Origin: Comamonadaceae bacterium
GTDB taxonomy: Bacteria > Pseudomonadota > Gammaproteobacteria > Burkholderiales > Burkholderiaceae_C
DNA length: 8,676 nucleotides
Direction of reading: 5' to 3'
Assembly: GCA_947475495.1 (NCBI GenBank)
Contig: CANJNX010000021.1
Location: 1-8,676 of the forward strand
The notes beneath the pieces are model-generated. The model was not told the origin of the DNA. It made no database searches and was given only the letters and a program-made list of their open reading frames with translations. The position numbers and the translations under genes are program-made. This document shows, piece after piece, positions 6,740-8,676 of this stretch (the stretch's first letter is position 1; the number at the start of each line of letters is the position of its first letter).

Positions 6740-6955
6740 ATGAAAAGTGACTCCCTTGGGGTTGATCCCGATGGCGCATACAGAAAGGCGGTGGATGGAG
6801 CCCTATCTTTACGCACAGTGAAGTACCGAAGACAGTCTTTTTAATGCACCGAACGGCATTTACTTCGGAAGCCTAAGTAGCACAATGCCATGTCGGTTTT
6901 CCGTTATTTTTCTTGCACTTAAAAAATTGCAAAAAAAATCAATTTTGTAACAAAT
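6740..6955. other. Gene-free stretch between ampD and the nrdA operator
   Basis: No credible gene is present in this part of the 362-base gap between nrdA and ampD. The part next to ampD (about 6897-6955) is strongly AT-rich with long A-runs. AAAATTG (6923-6929) and CAATTTT (6940-6946) could form a weak hairpin after ampD, but with only one G-C pair it is a poor terminator. CCGAAG (6826-6831) and CTTCGG (6863-6868) enclose AATGC (6843-6847) and GCATT (6856-6860), a nested inverted repeat of unknown meaning. The 11-base palindrome AAGACAGTCTT lies at 6829-6839. Confidence 0.5.
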
Positions 6956-7555
6956 TTATTTTGTGTGAGGAGGCAAAAAGTTCTGTAGCAAAGGATTCAA
7001 AGCGCTTCGCAACATGGCCCAATCAAAACCGGGGCCCGGGTCCAGCTTTCTTCCTGCGGCCACATGTTCATGTCCGGCGATGTGCGCAATAGGGTAGTGC
7101 TGCCCGATTTGGGACGCGAGGTCTGCCAGCGCAATGTACTGTGCGGCTTCAAATGGGTCGCCTTCTAAACCTTCGAGTTCAATACCGATGGAGTCATCAT
7201 TGCAGTTGTCGCGCCCCCGGTAATTGGATACCCCCGCATGCCAAGCTCGTTCGTCACAACTGACAAATTGCCAAAGTTTGCCTTGGCGAGTGATAAAAAA
7301 ATGGGCTGATACTTCGATTGCGCGAATGGTTTGAAAGTAGGGGTGGGCATCCCAATCGAGCTGGTTGGTAAAAAGCGCCTGCACCTGAGAGCCACCGTAC
7401 ACGCCCGGTGGCAGGCTAATGGAATGTACGACGATTAAATCAATACATGCTTTCGGGGGACGCGGGCCGAAATTGGGGGAGGGGCAAGACTGAGCCAAAG
7501 CGTACCAACCTTGGCGCCAGGTCGCACTAGCCAAAGGGCCCGAATCAGTGCTCAT
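6956..7555 (-). CDS. ampD: 1,6-anhydro-N-acetylmuramyl-L-alanine amidase
   Basis: AmpD cleaves the amide bond between anhydro-N-acetylmuramic acid and the stem peptide in the cytoplasm during peptidoglycan recycling. In bacteria with ampC/AmpR its loss raises the inducer of beta-lactamase. With the start at 7555 (MSTDSGPLAS) the protein has 199 residues, near the usual length. Zinc ligands of the amidase-2 fold are H44 (IVVHSIS), H162 (AGHEH) and D172 (RKLDPGPGF), with the catalytic lysine K170. H162, K170 and D172 are spaced as in Citrobacter freundii AmpD (H154, K162, D164). The segments CPSPNFGPRP, DWDAHPYF and CNDDSIGIELEG are family hallmarks. A longer frame from 7630 is unlikely because its first 25 residues lie inside the upstream gene. 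The chosen start overlaps the PP0621 stop by 11 bases and has AAAGG only one base before it, so translation is probably coupled. The last gene of an apparent operon. Confidence 0.94.
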   Translation of the reverse strand: MSTDSGPLASATWRQGWYALAQSCPSPNFGPRPPKACIDLIVVHSISLPPGVYGGSQVQALFTNQLDWDAHPYFQTIRAIEVSAHFFITRQGKLWQFVSCDERAWHAGVSNYRGRDNCNDDSIGIELEGLEGDPFEAAQYIALADLASQIGQHYPIAHIAGHEHVAAGRKLDPGPGFDWAMLRSALNPLLQNFLPPHTK

Positions 7556-7769
7556 GCCTTTGCCGGTGCGCAGCGCTACAGTAAAGCCCCTCTTTGCCTT
7601 GAACGGCATCTTGTAAGGCGAGATGCACACCGCAGTCTAAGCACGGCACCATGTCAATGGGCAAGGCATTGCGTCGTTTGGCCGAGGCATGGGTGGATTT
7701 ATTTCCTCGGTGGGTGCGCCATTGCCAAATAATCAACAGCGCCAAAAGAAAAAGCAATAAATACTTCAT
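7545..7769 (-). CDS. PP0621-like small membrane-anchored zinc-binding protein
   Basis: The 74-residue protein has one N-terminal hydrophobic segment (MKYLLLFLLALLIIWQW, residues 1-17), a basic hydrophilic stretch (18-35), and a C-terminal metal-binding module. That module has C43 and C46 (VPCLDC) followed by C64 and H68 (LYCSAAH), resembling a small treble-clef or zinc ribbon. This layout matches the uncharacterised family named after Pseudomonas putida PP_0621, so I assign the family but no function. The orientation is likely anchor in the inner membrane with the zinc module in the cytoplasm, given the basic residues after the anchor. Its ATG overlaps the ypjD stop as ATGA (7766-7769), and its stop overlaps the ampD start by 11 bases. 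It is therefore the middle gene of a tightly coupled three-gene unit. Confidence 0.85.
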   Translation of the reverse strand: MKYLLLFLLALLIIWQWRTHRGNKSTHASAKRRNALPIDMVPCLDCGVHLALQDAVQGKEGLYCSAAHRQRHEH

Positions 7770-8569
7770 GCGGATCGTCCAAGGACGACCTCGGTCACAA
7801 ACCGAGACCCTATATAGGCTAAGAGTAAAAAAGTAGACCCGGTATAAAGCAAAGTAAGCGCTCGCTTACCACGCCATCCGAAATATGAGCGCCCAACGAG
7901 CAACACAGTGAATGTGAACCAAGACAAAACAGAGAACACGGTTTTATGGTCCCAGCGCCAAGCGCTGGCCTGGCCGTACAAGACGTCACCAAAGAGGTAG
8001 CCGCCCAAGAGGGTGGCGCTTAACAAAAAATACCCTGCTGTGACAAAGTGGTAGGTGAGTCGCTCAAGCGTTAACAAGGGCAGGCCGCTGTGGGTGTCGG
8101 CAGCCAAACGCATGCGCACTTCTGCACGGGCCATGAACCAGGCATGAACTACAGCCACTCCAAAAAGTCCGTAGCAGGCAATACCCATGGCCAAGTGCCA
8201 CGGTAACCAGGCGGATGCGGTACTTGCCATCGTTGCGCCAGGAAATAACAGGGCTAATACAACTGCAGCGGTAGCCAAGGCGCTTAAGGCCCATCGGGTG
8301 GGGAGTTGGGGGTAAACATAGCTCTCTACAGCGTAGATCGCGGCGATCAACCAAGCCGTGACGGAGATCGCTGGTGCAAAACCAAAACGCAAGGGTTCGG
8401 TTAACAAGCCAATGGAGAGTGCACCTGCGTGGGCCAACCAGGCAATTCCTACCCACCAGCGTGCGGTTGTGCTACCAATGTGCGAGGCGCGCAGCGCAGG
8501 CCACGCGTACGCTAGTGCGGCTAAAAGCGTAAAACCCAGGCTCACGGGGGATGCACTTGGTAAAATCAT
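7766..8569 (-). CDS. ypjD: YpjD/CcsA-family inner-membrane protein (cytochrome c assembly domain)
   Basis: A 267-residue integral membrane protein with about eight predicted helices, at roughly 8-26, 38-56, 64-84, 92-110, 124-146, 175-195, 209-228 and 237-256. The segment GQASAWRWDHKTVFSVLSW (199-217) resembles the WWD-type motif of the CcsA/CcmF haem-handling superfamily. H125 (LPWHLAMGIACYGLF) and H208 (WDHK) are candidate haem-contacting histidines. The C-terminus with GRSYFGWRGKRA and YIGSRFVTE is typical of the YpjD branch, which sits beside ffh in E. coli too. Its exact role is unresolved; I do not claim it as the cytochrome c ligase. The start at 8569 (MILPSASP) agrees with relatives, though AAAAGG lies 13 bases away, a long spacing. 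It is the first gene of the overlapping ypjD-PP0621-ampD unit and diverges from ffh. Confidence 0.87.
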   Translation of the reverse strand: MILPSASPVSLGFTLLAALAYAWPALRASHIGSTTARWWVGIAWLAHAGALSIGLLTEPLRFGFAPAISVTAWLIAAIYAVESYVYPQLPTRWALSALATAAVVLALLFPGATMASTASAWLPWHLAMGIACYGLFGVAVVHAWFMARAEVRMRLAADTHSGLPLLTLERLTYHFVTAGYFLLSATLLGGYLFGDVLYGQASAWRWDHKTVFSVLSWFTFTVLLVGRSYFGWRGKRALTLLYTGSTFLLLAYIGSRFVTEVVLGRSA

Positions 8570-8595
8570 TTCAGTAGTTTAGCCTTTTGCAACTG

Positions 8596-8609
8596 CCCGC
8601 GTTTGCGGG
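8596..8609. repeat. GC-rich hairpin upstream of ypjD
   Basis: CCCGC (8596-8600) and GCGGG (8605-8609) form a perfect 5-bp stem with a four-base loop GTTT, extendable by one G-U pair. It lies 27 bases upstream of the ypjD start. No T-tract follows in either direction, so it is not a canonical terminator. Confidence 0.6.
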
Positions 8610-8617
8610 TCTTCATT

Positions 8618-8641
8618 CAAAGCCCAAGACCGTGGGCTTTG
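8618..8641. repeat. 9-bp inverted repeat upstream of ffh
   Basis: CAAAGCCCA (8618-8626) and TGGGCTTTG (8633-8641) are perfect inverted copies around AGACCG. It ends 15 bases before the ffh ATG, where it could fold in an ffh leader or act as a site on DNA. It looks like half of a bidirectional terminator, yet it lies between divergent genes. Confidence 0.7.
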
Positions 8642-8656
8642 CACCACTGGACATTT

Positions 8657-8676
8657 ATGGCCTCCGCCCTCACTGA
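8657..8676 (+). CDS. ffh: Signal recognition particle protein, first six codons only (truncated by window edge)
   Basis: Ffh is the GTPase that binds 4.5S RNA and signal sequences for co-translational targeting to the membrane. Only ATG plus five codons (MASALT) and two bases (GA, fitting Asp or Glu) are inside the window. MA-x-x-LT followed by an acidic residue is how Ffh begins in many Burkholderiales, and a ypjD homologue diverging from ffh is a conserved arrangement. No clear Shine-Dalgarno is visible. The call rests mostly on context. Confidence 0.72.

Noticed and set aside
6923..6946. AAAATTG/CAATTTT hairpin as an ampD terminator
   Set aside because: The seven-pair stem has a single G-C pair, a ten-base loop and only two further T residues; too weak to call.
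7556..7630. Longer AmpD start at 7630
   Set aside because: The 25 extra residues are read out of frame through the PP0621 gene and do not resemble AmpD N-termini. MSTDSG fits the family length.

Overview
The window looks like a housekeeping segment of a betaproteobacterial chromosome, most likely order Burkholderiales and perhaps Comamonadaceae. Four things point there: the accC-prmA pair; a lysine/alanine-rich histone H1-like protein with the C-terminal signature TLNPQAAWPFP; class Ia ribonucleotide reductase subunits of the Pseudomonas/Burkholderia type (NrdB ending in GGALSWD, NrdA with an N-terminal ATP-cone plus a second cone-like domain); and a ypjD-like gene divergent from a protein starting MASALT, as Ffh does in this group. 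Base composition looks moderate for the order, so the genus is left open. No mobile element, tRNA, rRNA or CRISPR array was seen.

Layout. Plus strand: the 3' part of accC (biotin carboxylase) runs from the left edge to 857, followed 7 bases later by prmA (865-1743). Minus strand: a histone-like gene (1800-2204) converges on prmA, and its intrinsic terminator abuts the prmA stop codon. Further right on the minus strand are nrdB (2374-3555) and nrdA (3675-6593), transcribed nrdA then nrdB. Upstream of nrdA is a well-formed pair of NrdR boxes (6686-6701 and 6718-6733) with a plausible sigma-70 promoter threaded through them. After a gene-free, AT-rich stretch come ypjD (7766-8569), a small PP0621-like gene (7545-7769) and ampD (6956-7555), on the minus strand and overlapping like one operon. 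At the right edge ffh begins on the plus strand (8657), divergent from ypjD across a gap holding two perfect hairpins.

How the parts fit. AccC serves the first step of fatty acid synthesis and PrmA methylates ribosomal protein L11. NrdA and NrdB make deoxyribonucleotides, and the operator predicts repression by NrdR when dATP/ATP signals are high. The histone-like protein probably binds DNA through its basic repeats. AmpD recycles cell-wall anhydromuropeptides. PP0621 and YpjD are membrane-associated proteins of unresolved role, and Ffh is the SRP GTPase.

I do not see a clearly new system. The points most worth checking are the NrdR promoter architecture, mutually exclusive hairpins between nrdA and nrdB, the exact 30-bp repeats in the histone gene, the hairpin-filled ypjD-ffh gap, and the ypjD-PP0621-ampD cassette.
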